Shown: in pieces, positions 40,381-51,548 of the stretch
How positions within the stretch are numbered: the stretch's first letter is position 1
Layout: each line of letters starts with the position of its first letter
Assembly: GCF_963678635.1 (NCBI RefSeq)
Contig: NC_087064.1
Span: 30,845,740-30,909,739 of the forward strand
Origin: Symsagittifera roscoffensis
Taxonomy: Eukaryota; Xenacoelomorpha; Acoela; Convolutidae
Direction: 5' to 3'
Length of the DNA: 64,000 bases
Position numbers and translations under genes: made by a program
Notes under the pieces: generated by a model
What the model saw: the letters and a program-made list of their open reading frames with translations, nothing else
Told to the model about the DNA's origin: nothing
The model's database searches: none

Positions 40381-40663
40381 CAACGATTTTGCAGTACGTG
40401 AGAATTGCTTGTGGATGGACGGCCGGTCAGCAATACCGAAGGATCTGTCATCAGCAATCCTCAATCGTCTACACTATAACCATCATGGGCGTGACAAAAT
40501 GTTTGCAGCCGCAAAAGACGTGTGGATTCCTCTTATGCATCGGAACATCGCTGCAACAGCAAAATACTGCAAAAATTGCTTAGAAGCAGGTAAAAACCTT
40601 AAACCGGACATTCCAAAAAGTGACATGGGGAAACTTATGTGTCTAAGGAACCGAATGATTTAG
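40381..40663 (+). CDS. pol: Element C integrase zinc-binding domain
   Basis: The HHCC-type domain is visible as LHYNHHGRDKMF, then YCKNCLEAGK, with spacing normal for retroelement integrases. The frame is left near 40,645 and the catalytic core lies one frame over. Confidence 0.8.
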
Positions 40664-41394
40664 TCCAATTAGATTTCTGGGGCCCAGTCAATTACGTAAG
40701 GGTTTGCAAGAAGTATGTACTTGTAGCAGTAGATACTTTCTCGCATTGGCCGTCGGCGTATGTCTGTTCAAGTAACAAGTCTAAAAACGTATTGAAGTTC
40801 CTAAGGAAGTACATAAATACTCATGGACACCCAAGAAAATTGCATATGGATCAAGCTACTGGGTTTTTCTCAAACGAAATTCAAAACTTCTGTAACTACG
40901 AAGGTATCGAACTTATTAAATCTCCGGTTAGGGATCATCCCGCGACAGGAATGGTCGAACGAACAATTGGGTCGATAAAAAACTACGTGTTAACTTATCT
41001 TCAGGAATATAAGAACTATAAGTTCGGAGCAATGATATCCCGTTCGCTCAGCGCGTTACGTTTCGTGCCACACTCTAAGACTAAATTAACGCCTTTTGAA
41101 AGCTATCATGGACGAGAATCAAATACGGCTCTGCGAAATTTAACGAAAAAACCGTCTTTGAAAAATTTAAATTGGAACAAGGTTGTTAACCAAAAGTTAT
41201 CTTGTTTAGACAAGGCGAGAAATCTCCTGGATGTAGAGCTCACCCTAGATTGGGAGAAGAGAAGCAATTTGGTGTACGCTCCACAAAATAGGAAAGCTCA
41301 AATCATTTTGGATGACGAGGTGGTAGCGGATCCCAAGGCTCAGGAAGTAGTTGACCCCAAGGAAATAAGATCTGTACGTAAAGCTCCAACATGA
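40639..41394 (+). CDS. pol: Element C integrase catalytic core
   Basis: The DDE triad is present as VQLDFWGP, HMDQATGFFS and GMVERTIGS with 35-residue spacing between the last two. The C-terminus lists an acidic tail. TGA at 41,392 is in frame with the next segment, so it is probably a nonsense change. Confidence 0.88.
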   Translation: MSKEPNDLVQLDFWGPVNYVRVCKKYVLVAVDTFSHWPSAYVCSSNKSKNVLKFLRKYINTHGHPRKLHMDQATGFFSNEIQNFCNYEGIELIKSPVRDHPATGMVERTIGSIKNYVLTYLQEYKNYKFGAMISRSLSALRFVPHSKTKLTPFESYHGRESNTALRNLTKKPSLKNLNWNKVVNQKLSCLDKARNLLDVELTLDWEKRSNLVYAPQNRKAQIILDDEVVADPKAQEVVDPKEIRSVRKAPT

Positions 41395-42000
41395 CTCAAA
41401 AAGCACAAGACCAGCTCAACGACCGTTTACCAAAGGACTGGAAAAACGGATCCAAAGGACCCAAGAAGGTATAAACGTTTGCCATTAAAAATTGAAAAAT
41501 TGACTAAGCATACGGTGCAGATGGAAAAAGGGTCGTTACTAAGGCGGAGTGGTGTTTCTTTTAGATCGGCGGCCGAAGAAATCCTAATTGAGAAAAGAAG
41601 CGATGCGTGCACCCCAGGACCTAGTAAAAGAGTACATAGTACCCCGGGCCCAAGTGAACCCACAAAGTGTAAGCGAAGAGCCGAGACGGATCGGGTCGAG
41701 ATGGAGAACGCGCGAAGATCGACGAAACAACGTGGAGTAGAGTACAGTGCGGACGAGAGCAAGGACGACAAGGATAGCGAGTGGGAAATCGAACGAAACG
41801 AACCGGTGAAGAATACGGCGAGCGAAGGAGACGATGTACCGTCGGGAACGGCTAGGGAGAGATCACCAAGAACCGTCGGTGGAAAACGAAAAAAAAAGGC
41901 GAGTGCGAGGCAGCGTCGAGAAAATCAACACGACAGAGACGCGGAGTTGACAAAATGGGGGGGGGGGGGAGTTATGATTTACCGAATAGAGCACAAGTGA
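41395..42000 (+). CDS. Element C integrase C-terminal basic tail
   Basis: This is the same frame as the core, continued after the TGA at 41,392. It is Lys/Arg/Glu/Ser-rich with nuclear-localisation-like clusters (KRKKKA) and ends WGGGGVMIYR. Four consecutive Gly codons come from the 13-base G tract at 41,957. Such tails are common at the end of Gypsy pol. Confidence 0.65.
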   Translation, partial: LKKHKTSSTTVYQRTGKTDPKDPRRYKRLPLKIEKLTKHTVQMEKGSLLRRSGVSFRSAAEEILIEKRSDACTPGPSKRVHSTPGPSEPTKCKRRAETDRVEMENARRSTKQRGVEYSADESKDDKDSEWEIERNEPVKNTASEGDDVPSGTARERSPRTVGGKRKKKASARQRRENQHDRDAELTKWGGGGVMIYRIEHK

Positions 42001-42158
42001 GGACAACAGAAAAAAAAACCTTAAGAGAGGTTTGGCAGGTGTGCCTGAAAACTCAATGTAAACTAAAACTTAACTAGTAACATGATCCTTTAGCAAAAGT
42101 AACAGTGAGTTGATAAATTTTATATCTACGCTCTAAAATTTGTTTGTGGTTGCCCGAA

Positions 42159-42411
42159 TGAGATAGGGACCAGTTTTGAGTTTCTGTAAGTGCTATCAAT
42201 TGTTCGAGATAGGAACCAGTTTGAATTTATGTAAGTGCTATCAACTTGTTCTTTCTCTCTGGGGACCTGCTGTCGTGACCTTGCGATCTCTAATGTCCGA
42301 TGGGATCTGAAATAAAAGAGTGCAGTAAGATTTCGATTTGATGCCCAACAGTTTGTCTACAATACAACCTATCAACAACCTTTTTGATCTTATGCAGTTA
42401 CGACTTTAACT
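42159..42411 (+). repeat. 3' LTR of element C
   Basis: It matches the 5' LTR, beginning TGAGATAGGG; the final A of the CA end appears changed to T. It includes AATAAA at 42,311, a likely polyadenylation signal that the 5' copy has lost (ATTGAA). The same 46 bp internal tandem duplication is present. Confidence 0.9.
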
Positions 42412-43900
42412 TAATCAAGATGATGGAGCTGCAGACACGTTGAAAGTGATGATAGGCGCGAAGGAACCCCGTTACACCCGAGGTAAAATGGGAATCACTA
42501 CTGATCTGTCTCCTCAATGAATTGAAAGAGAAATACAGACCGAGGATTGTGGTCTTGTGTACCATCCCCCTTAACCCAGACGCCGGGTCACCAGTAACCG
42601 CCTTCATGAATGGGAACGTAACCCAGTGGAATGTGATGATCAGGAATATGACCACAGGAAACCCCAACGAACTCCGTTTGATGGATGTCGAGAATACATT
42701 AAGAATGATCGATAATGGTGCCTTGACAAAAGATGGTATACACTTCAATACCCAACCTGGATTACAGTGGATAAACGGCCCGTTCCAAACGAGGATAGAA
42801 GAATTGGAAGCTGAACTGCGGACAACGGTCAACCCGGTGACACCAGGTAGCCCTGCCGGCAGGGTCAGATCCCATGTACCTCTAGTGAACCGCCTGAAGC
42901 CTTTGACTACAGAGGCAAACGTGGTACAGCCCTCTCCCAGCTCTAATGTGAGAGAGAGACTGGGGACCGCTCCAACTGCCCGAGGCCGATCCTTGGAGAA
43001 TAGCCTTGGAACGAGGAGTGGACCACAGCAAGTGGCTTCTCAAGTGACCGCGAATACCACGGCACAGCATTCGAGGGCGTCACCCGCTCAGAGGACCTCG
43101 CGAGCCGATCCTGCTGCGGCGATACATATGAGTAGGGTCAGTGAGCTGCTATGGAACATAGCAGATCCCAGCCCCTGGGAAGATATAAAGCAGACATGGC
43201 TATCAAATTGAGCATGAAGACGCTAACATGTCGTGCAGATGCGAGAAGAATGCTCAACGGGGTTGATCCTACGGTATCTGGTCTGTACCGGATAGCAGGC
43301 GTGGATTGGCTCTTGGCTGAAAAAGAGCAATTCAGCTCCGCTAGTACCCTTCAATTGGTGGATCTGGAGGGTCTGCCCGGAGATAACACTATGGGACCAT
43401 TGAACACGAGGTCATTGACGGACGTCCGTCATCAGGTCCGAGAAAGAGCTCCACCAAACCGTGGAGGGAAGTTTCTGGTGGAGAACAAACCCAACAACCG
43501 GCATCACAAAATGGGGAATCAGTTCGTCAAAGCCCCAGGACAAACCACAGGTGAGTATTCAAGAGATTACCCCAGAATTACACTAGTGGAAGGTGACGAA
43601 AGGAGGCACGCGCACCTGGAATCACCAAAAGGAGACAGTCTGTTTGCGGCTTATGACCCTCAGGAAATGAAGCCGGGAAGAATTCAGATAGTGGCCAGCT
43701 CTGACTACCTGTACACGCGCCGTTCACTCTTTTGGCCGGATGTGATTTTCCTCACAGCTCCCATTTTGGATTGGGACCAAGCGGCGATGATTGCGATAAG
43801 TGTGCAGAGGGTGGTAAACGTGGATCCAGAAGTAGTGATAATAGCCGAATCGAATGACCACCTGCAGAGCAGGGGCCTCCTAAACTCCCTTGTCGACTGA
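42412..43900 (+). pseudogene. Element B polyprotein 2: SGNH end and second alpha/beta-like module
   Basis: Homology to A resumes directly after element C. The SGNH block V motif KDGIHF is retained (about 42,730), and block III is degraded. A Ser/Thr-rich linker follows. A frame change near 43,180 leads to the unknown module with EGLPGDNTMGPLN, LFWPDVIFL and ESNDHLQSRG. Conservation of ND-HL-SRG in both copies marks a constrained site. TGA ends the frame at 43,898. Confidence 0.75.
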
Positions 43901-45376
43901 TCAGTTCCGAGCTCGGAGGCTGTGGGAGAAGCGATTATTACGCGGCTCGCAGCCATGGTGGAGGCTGAGAGACCAATACGACAGAGTTTTGCAAGGCAGT
44001 TAGTGAAGATAATTTTTGTGCTGTCTCCCGGCTATGCCCTATTGCCCGAACCCCTGCAGTTTGTGTATGCTATGGTCGTCATGCTAGCGGAGGGACAATT
44101 TGATGTGATGATACCGGCACCGAATCGATAGGTGAATCCCAGCTTTTACTACCCCTACCGATCAAAACTACCTGCGATATGGTCGGATTATCTCGAATTT
44201 GATCCAAGGATTCAAAGATCATAGCACGACGCGCGTCGTTTTTGATGGGAGCTGGGCCTGGAACTTTCCAACTTCGGCCGGCTATTGAAATTGAGGCCAG
44301 GAATGGGTGACGAACATCAGCTGGTGCAGCAATTGGCGAGTAATCTGTGGTTTAGACAGACGGACAACATGAGGGATGAAGGAGGAAATTTGGTCAGGAG
44401 GAATGCCCAATCAACAGAGGAAGACCTTAAGGCTATGGCCCTGAGGACCAAACCTCACACCAATCTCTGGCTATACTTGTCTCCTCGGTTATAAGCGTTG
44501 GGACAGGATGCCTTCGATCTTGCACCGGCAGTAGTGAGAGAGATCCATCAATACTTACGAAGATTATTAGAAGTGAGTTGGGATTTATGCAGGAGATTAA
44601 CACGATGTCCTTGGACAAGTTTTAAGCGGATGTGCTGGCCACAAGGCCCGAGTACGAGAGGTCAGATGCGATTCTCGCAGAATGGGCATAGGATGGTTAC
44701 CTGCATTTATCAGCAGCTGCTACCCTAGGACATCGAGGAACCTGATAGCCAATTTCGTGAGGGACATCAGGAAACTGTCTATTGGCCTTGTGCTGGCCTG
44801 ATACGTAACTTTCGGACACGAAAGCTTTGTCAAAGGACGCCTAGTGCTTTTTACACAGGAATTAGCCGATCTCCGACTGGATGGTCTGCTGACACTGATT
44901 GCGATGACCTATGGTCGCCTGGACGACCTGTTTGTGCTGCTAAGGTACCCCGAACAACTGCAGGGACCAAAGAGGTAGTTCGATGCTCAGATGGAGGCAG
45001 CATCTTATCGAAACCTGAAGGACTGGAGGAACTTGCTCCTGCAGTACTTGTTACAGCAGAACAGAGAGGATAAGCAAATCTCAAGTAAGAGTGAATTGGA
45101 GAGGTGTAGGGTAATGCGCCCTTCTTGACCGACTTGGCCCTGATGATGCGGATCGATCCATTCGCTCTGATTTTCGGATTGACAGAATTTGTGACTGTGG
45201 TGTATGAGCCTACAGTGGTGCGCGTGGTCCCTGACATACGAGTGGAAGCGTACATATTTTCAGTTCTGTATGTTAACCTTGTGTCAGTGGTGGATTGCTG
45301 TACTAAACTGGGTAGAACAGAGGGAGCTGAGAAGACTGGCGAGTGACGGAGGATATCCGAACCTGGCTGGGTTTTA
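43901..45376 (+). pseudogene. Element B polyprotein 2: degraded central part
   Basis: Colinear with about 11.2-12.6 kb of A but split over all frames with many stops. Anchors are LSPGYALLPEPLQFVYAMV (about 44.02 kb), MALRTKPHTNLWLYL (about 44.44 kb) and the TDLALMMRIDPFALI region (45,125). No independent gene is present here. Confidence 0.7.
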
Positions 45377-46453
45377 ATGGACCTGAACAACAACTTCAAA
45401 TGTCGGATGGGAGGCGAGGACCTTGCCAATGTACAGTTAAACCCCAAGCTTTGGAACCTGCGACCTATCATTAGAGGAACCACAGACATAGTGAAGATCC
45501 CGTCCTGGCCGGAGACCTACGCTTACGTGAGGGAGAACCAGGACGCATGGCTGGCGGGTTTAAGTCAACTGCCAAACAGATGTGCCAAACAGATGTATCC
45601 TCACATTAGGAGGATGCTGTTGGGAGTAAACAGTCCAATTCTGGCACCCAGGATCGGAGCTGCGCAAGATGTAGAAGAAAAGATGATCAAGTGGAGCGAG
45701 GGGATGGAGCCGCGCTTCATCAGCTGGAATGCTGCAGCTTTACATGCCTTCGATTTCACCTTTCCGGACTTTTGGAGCAGGAAGAAGATCAAGGCCATAC
45801 CATCAAGGAAGCCAGAGTACTCAGAAGGCCACTGGAACGACGTGTATACCCCAGCTGACGACATGTCTAGGCTGAAGTGGCTCAGAAGGGAGACAATGGT
45901 GATGATGGAGGTGAGCAAGGAGACCAGAGGAGGCATCTATCCGACGATAGAGGAAGTGAAGCCGCATGGTGAGGAACCTGTGGAAATTGTTATGAATGAC
46001 CAAGTGTTTTATCACGCGGGTGACCTGGCGATACCGGCTCGGCCGGATGCAGGAGTTGACATGCGCCAAGGCCACTCTGGACCGGGACCAAGACCAGACA
46101 AGGGAGGAGATACAAATAAAGATAATTATGGGGAAGATGACCCAATGGAAGAAAAGAGCGACAGAATGAAAGAATTCAACTTGGGTGCTCTGGAGAGGGA
46201 TCTGCTGAAATATGATTTCAATGAAACAGACGGCGGTGGAGCAAATGAAACACTAATGTTGATAACACCGTCGTCATTTTTGTCTCCCACTAAGGATTCC
46301 CCAGCTAGTCTGTCACCCGTAGAGTTTATGTCCCTGGTTGAAGCATATCAGAGAAAGGGCGAGTCCAAGCTACTCAGTGAATCCCCTCGAAGAAGGAGGA
46401 TTGATGAGTCAATGCGAGTGGCGTTCCTGGGCACGTCGCCAGAAGAGGAATGA
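45377..46453 (+). pseudogene. Element B polyprotein 2: best preserved segment
   Basis: 358 codons are open and align with A 12.63-13.68 kb. It passes uninterrupted over the TAG (12,707) and the 12.89-12.91 kb frame change of A, proving that those pieces belong to one protein. A TGG-to-TGA change ends it at 46,451, after which homology continues in frame. Confidence 0.75.
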
Positions 46454-48061
46454 GAGCGGTAGCAGAGCGAGCTGGAGAGAAAAACCGCCGAAGTTTGGAC
46501 GCGTGTAGCATTCATGGAAAGTACGGGGAGCATAATCCGGAGATACAGCACCCAATCCGTGATGAGAGTGGGGTTAAACCAGCCCATCATGCGAGAAGTT
46601 ATAGAGAAAATGAGGGAGTCCACTGAATTGAACGGTCTGACCGAGTCAGTCACGTAAAAAAGTGCTGAAGAGAAAGCCCGATTATGCGTGGTCAACTTGT
46701 CAGAAGAGCTAGGAAAGGACAGAAGAAGTACAACTTAATGGTGAGAAAATTGAAGGAGAAAGTGAACGACAAAGTGATCAAACCCAAGGTTGTGAACTCA
46801 AAGACCACAACGGTAATGATGTCGCTGGCGAAAGTGTCCCACCCGAACGGAGCTGGGCAAGGGGTCGCGCAAGGCGGCAGGGAGAAGGAGAACCAAGTGC
46901 CACCGATGTTTCTGGCAGGATTTATCTCAACGGCTTCTAAGGTCAAGAGAAACGAGAGAACTCTGGCTGACACCAGATTGGAAATGGAGGTTATTAGCCA
47001 GTGCGAATCCGGTGGATTGGACGACTACATGGCAAATATGAAGTTGGAAGGGCAGCTCGACGTGGTCGAGTATAGTCGTATTACAGTGGCCGAATCGGTT
47101 CACATGGGCGATCCTACTGGTGGCTACCTGGAAATGGCGAAAGCGAGAAACTACGCGAGAGGGCACCTGATGGCCTGGCATCACAAGCAAGCCATGCAGG
47201 AGTATCTGAAAGACTTCATAACGGGCTCGAACCTGAAGAGGAAGGAATATGGCAGAGTGATGTCGTCGGAAGCGAATGGCTTACAGTTTTTGAGTAAAAT
47301 TTCCTGGAAGACGGCCCTGTAGAAGTATTTCGACGAGACCATGCGTACTCCCTCATCTGTGATGGCGTACTTAGCCAACCTCTGCGTCAGCACAGTCCTG
47401 CAAGTGAGGCTTGTGTGGTGCCTTATCAGAATAAGAAGACGGGAGCATGAAGTCACCATTAAGACGAAATCTAGAGAGAAACAGTTAGAATTGATGGGAG
47501 CTTTGAGAGTGTTGATCGCCAGGGACGATTCTGCGATAGCGTGGGCAAAAAGAAAGGGTGCGTTTTGCTTTGTGAAGTTCGTGGTGGATTGTATCCCCAC
47601 TCCGTTGCTAGAAGAATGTGTAAAGACTATCAGGCAGAGGTCGATTAAGCGTGAAGAGGTCTTATTGAGGGCCATGTTGGAACTCTATCAAGACATGCCA
47701 CTGCAGATACCGACGAAAGAACTGAATGACATGGATAGCTACCGGAGGTTGGAGGAAGTCAGGCGATGTTCCAACAAGGAGTTGACTGTGACGAGAGAAT
47801 TGTTAGAAGGAATTAGGAGTCTGAAGGAAAGCGGAAGTCCTTCCAATACGTGCCGGGCTCCCGGGATTGGCTTATAATCAATTCTTCCTTAACGAGGAAG
47901 CAAGCGACGCATACTTCGACTATGAGCAAGCAGTATTCCTCAATTTCTGGGTGGAAAGAGTGCGAGAAATGGGGACAAAAACGTCTGAACAGTTACAGTT
48001 GGGAGTAATCCTGGAGGAACGAGTGATTGAACCTTTGATTCCCCAGCTGAGGGACAAGTAA
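46454..48061 (+). pseudogene. Element B polyprotein 2: fourth-segment equivalent
   Basis: It begins in frame with stops (TGA 46,451 and TAG about 46,460), then frame-changes into 46,684-47,322 and, after TAG 47,320, into 47,341-47,877. Sequence across 46.78-46.92 kb is continuous where A changes frame at 14.13-14.18 kb. Motifs shared with A are TLADTRLEMEVISQC, GDPTGGYLEM and CSNKELTVTRE. Confidence 0.7.
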
Positions 48062-49724
48062 GCTTTGAGTGTGGTTCTTGGGACGGTCCACTGAAGACCA
48101 GCTTAGTGACGCTGTGGGAACTTATGAAGCCTTCATGGTTCCCAAAACCGAACGCGGGCCTGATATGGGACCTCACCGCTGAAACTGAACTAAACTGAAC
48201 GACGATGAGAGCCTGCACGACCTAGCCATGATAAATCATCTATTGGCTCTGAAAATAACGAGGTAAGTTGACAAACACTCCACGCACCCGTCCGAGGGGA
48301 ACTCTTCAAGCGATTGGATGAAAGAGGGTGCCTGCCTAGCTTCCAGTTGTGGAATGGAAGGGCACGTGTGTGGAATGGTCCTTGCCTGAAAACGTTGAGT
48401 GAACAGCATTACCAGCTAGCCAAACTGTATGGAAGATTGAGTATGTCGGAGAAGAATGATATGGAATTGATTGCGGATTGCCATGGAGTAACGGAAGTGA
48501 ACCTGATGGCCGCCTTAGGATTCTGCAGTATGAACAGCTCGATTGAATTGTTGGAACGCCTGGAGCGCGCCCATGAACTGGTTATATCCTTGAGTGTGGA
48601 AGTGTTTCCCGGAGCATTGCAGACGGAACAGTAGATTGAAAGCTGGCGGGAGGCTCTTGAAAATGAGATCAGTTTGAAGCAAAGCATGTGATATCATAAG
48701 ACAGCCGGTTCGAAGTATCTGGTGGGATCTAGCGCGGCACCATACTGTAATAGCAAATACCCGACGCACTTGGGTGTTCTAGATGCCAGAACACAACACC
48801 GACTGATCGACCAGCTATTCACGGTGCCCAAGTGTGTGCGACTGTCGAGGATGTCGGAGAGATCCCATGAGTTGTTAAGGAAGATCCTTCGGGCAGTCCC
48901 GCAGAGGTATAGGGAAAAAATAGTGGGAGAAGACTTCGTAAAGTGGGGTGAAGGTAACATCTGTGAGTTCCAGATGAAGAAGACGAGGGTAAAACTGCCG
49001 AGTGATTTTCCCACGATAGACGAAAAAGATGAGACGCACCAAACGATGATAGAAGTTGAGCCCCTGGCTAGTGTTCTGGCTAGTGGCATCGGGATATCGA
49101 ATTAGGAGAAATATCCTGTTGACTCATGGGGAGTACCCGTGTCACTTACTGGCGCAGACGTTTTGGTACCCCAAGAGAGCAAACCTAGTACTGGTTTAGG
49201 ATGCCGAAAAGTTGTTCTACTTGAGATTGCCTGACCTAACCTAGAATGTGACTATACTGGGCGTCAGCGCCATGTTAGCAGTAAGACGGCTGGAAGCTAA
49301 TGCAGGGATGACAGAACAGGAGATGGCCGTGCCAACTCACGAGCAATTGAGCTGAGTGAGCATCAGAAAGAGACTGGATCTGTTCAAAACATAGGACCGG
49401 GAAACTATACGAGAGCATTCCTGACACATAGGAATGCTGTGACCACGGCAGTGAATAGAGTACCTGGGATGTCTTGCGCCACTCAAAAGGAAAGGAAAGA
49501 GATCTTACAAGCTGACCTAGAACGAAACGTGAGCCTGTGCCTGCACAACAGCTTCTGCAGGAACAGAGCAGAAGGTGAATGTGGATCTGCTACCCTGCTG
49601 CAAACAGAGGTTGCTGGAGCAGGAAAGCTGGGGCATGGCCCGAAACTCTGTGGACATGCTGCAGAAAATTATTGAAGACAGTGAGAAAGGAGAGCAGGAA
49701 CCAGAAGCGATGGATGAAGATTGA
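48062..49724 (+). pseudogene. Element B polyprotein 2: C-terminal part
   Basis: Scattered frames align with A 15.43-17.17 kb: TSLVTLWELMKPSW near 48,105, ADCHGVTEVNLMAALGF (48,475), VPKCVRLSRMSERSHELL (48,820) and LCLHNSFCRNR near 49,535. The true C-terminus is in a third frame, with LPCCKQR then an acidic tail to TGA 49,722. At 48,482 it holds the extra base missing at 15,817 in A. About 400 bp of the A region (16.44-16.86 kb) is reduced here. Confidence 0.7.
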
Positions 49725-50236
49725 AGACTGGAGAGAAATGAAAAATTGATTGTCAGTGTAAGTAAAAATTTGAACTAATCAACCAAGGTTGATTAATGAA
49801 ACTTTAATTTGTTTTTTTTTGATGCAGTTTGGTCAAACCAGACTTGGAATTGTTACAGTTGTTGTTAAAATTGTTGAATTACAATGGAGAATTTTAGTTG
49901 ATGTTATTTCTATATATAGCCCTTAGTTGTGTATATTTACCTATTTAAACCTAACTGGAGTTTTCAACTGTGTAGGACATATCTTCACTTTGTGGCGACC
50001 TGGTAGGTTTTGGGTACGCTTGCTCGAAGAGGGTGAGTACCTCATTACCTTTTCTAGCCACAGAGCTTCTTAGTTTTAATATTGAGGGCGTCAGCATTAA
50101 TGAATGATTATACTTGGTGAGTAACATTAATTTAATTTTAACAGGTGCGTGGCCGTGCCACTCCCAACTTTTTAATCAGCAAGTGCGAGAAGAAATTTTA
50201 CGTAGACATGACAGTAGTAGAAGAGTGAGCTGATCA
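49725..50236 (+). other. 3' untranslated end of element B
   Basis: A 9 bp perfect hairpin (taatcaacc/ggttgatta, 49,776-49,795) lies 51 nt after the stop, at the same place as an unrelated hairpin in A. AT-rich DNA follows, then the conserved structured element at 49,991-50,090. No LTR matching the 25 kb promoter block was found. Confidence 0.55.
49991..50090 (+). ncRNA. Conserved 3' structured RNA element (element B)
   Basis: Counterpart of 17,552-17,645. The tttgtgg and ccacagag arms and apical ctcgaagag are unchanged, while the inner stem has changed sequence (gtac pairing gtac). The function is unknown. Confidence 0.45.
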
Positions 50237-50252
50237 GGGGGGGGGGGGGGGG
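50237..50252 (+). repeat. 16-base mono-G tract
   Basis: An uninterrupted run of G lies at the boundary between the element B 3' end and unrelated AT-rich DNA. A second 13-base G run is at 41,957-41,969. Such tracts can form G-quadruplexes and are typical of Caenorhabditis genomes. Confidence 0.95.
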
Positions 50253-50255
50253 TTG

Positions 50256-50600
50256 GTGCTGACGCCCATGTATTAAGATAGGGAAAAAAATATCCGGTCT
50301 CCGAGCTATTTATTAGGATAGGGAATAGATTTACTATGTATTAAGATAGGTAATAGGTTTCCTATGTAATAAGATGGTAAGGTTTCAGATGGTAAGTTTG
50401 AGAAAAATTGTTGGCGCCCGATCTTACCATGTTTTAAGATAGTGTTTAGATTTCCCATGTATTAGGATAGTGTATAGATATCCTTATGTATAAGGGTTAG
50501 AAATTCCTTTTATTTACATAAGGAATAACTTTACCAATGTATTAAGATAGGGAATGGTGAAGTTTCAGTGTGATGGTAAGAAAATGGTTAGAAAAACTTT
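50256..50600 (+). repeat. Degenerate tattaagatagggaa tandem repeats
   Basis: The word atgtattaagatagg, with variants, recurs at irregular 30-60 bp spacing (for example 50,269, 50,306, 50,336, 50,457 and 50,538). No coding potential is seen. Confidence 0.6.
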
Positions 50601-51548
50601 TTTTTTGGATTTTGTGTGGAAATGTCTAGTTTTTTCGCAAAAATCTCGGCATGCGTTATGTAAATTTTGAGTATAAGATGAAGATTGTGCATTGAAGAGA
50701 TTATGCTTTTTGGTTCATATAAGTCCATGTTAAAATGTGCAAAAAATTTGGAAATGCTTATAAAAAATCATATTTTTTCAAAAAACTTCAAAACACGATA
50801 AGATTTGATATAATTTGACTTAATAACTATTTTTTAAGATGATCCTTTTTTTAAAACTGTACTCAGTCTAGCTTAAAATACGCTGAAACTTACTGAAACC
50901 TTAAAAAGATATATAAGCTTCTGGAAAAAATTGCTAAAATTTCAAGTTTTTGGAAAAAATTGCAAAAATTTCAAATTTTTTGGAAAAATTTGCAAAAATT
51001 TCAAAATTTTGAAAAAATTGCAGATATCTCAAGTTGTTGGCAAGTTTTTTGTTGCTTCTGAACTGATTAAAAAAATATGGATATGTTTAGAGTTTAAAAT
51101 TAAGCTCAAATTGTATTTCAAAGGTCATCATGTTGAGACACTGATACAAAACTTTGAATGGAAATATGGATTTTTCCACAGTTTTCTCTCAAAATAATCA
51201 AATACAAAAAAATTTACACTAATTTTAGCTAAGAAGCGGTTTATTTAATGCTCTGAACTCATAAAATTCATATTAGCTGAAACAATATTGATACTTCCGA
51301 TTTCTCGGGAAAATAAGGTAATTAATCGTAATTTTCGAGAAAGTAAAAATTAATCAAATCTATCAAAGTTTTCCATTTTTAATCTTTCATTTGTATTATT
51401 AACTGGTTTTTTGTTCAATTCAAGGAGAATTCACCTAAGAGTTTCAATTCAATTGAACAATAAGAGCAATATTCATTGAAATTTCTAGATCAAACTCCAT
51501 GATCCAGCTCCTCCTCAGTTTTTTCTCAAAGAATAACACAAACTTGTA
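50601..51548. other. AT-rich DNA with a short minisatellite
   Basis: About four units of a ~31 bp repeat (ttttggaaaaaattgcaaaaatttcaa-like) lie at about 50,925-51,045. They create an 88-codon Lys/Phe-rich ORF that is not a gene. Otherwise I see nothing. The inverted repeat may begin in this stretch, but its partner is outside the window. Confidence 0.5.

Larger units (their letters stand above)
36267..42411 (+). mobile_element. Element C, LTR retrotransposon (Ty3/Gypsy type) nested in B
   Basis: Two direct LTRs of about 252 bp flank gag-pol. The target duplication is TAAT (36,263-36,266 and 42,412-42,415). Removing the element rejoins the two halves of B at its SGNH domain. LTRs differ at roughly a dozen positions by eye (about 5%), so the insertion is not recent. 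Coding is broken by several stops and frame changes. Gene order is gag, PR, RT, RNase H, IN. It is not closely related to A and B: the protease has DSG and the RT box is IDD. Confidence 0.93.

Noticed and set aside
50931-51197. 88-codon Lys/Phe-rich ORF
   Set aside because: Produced by a short ~31 bp A/T-rich tandem repeat.
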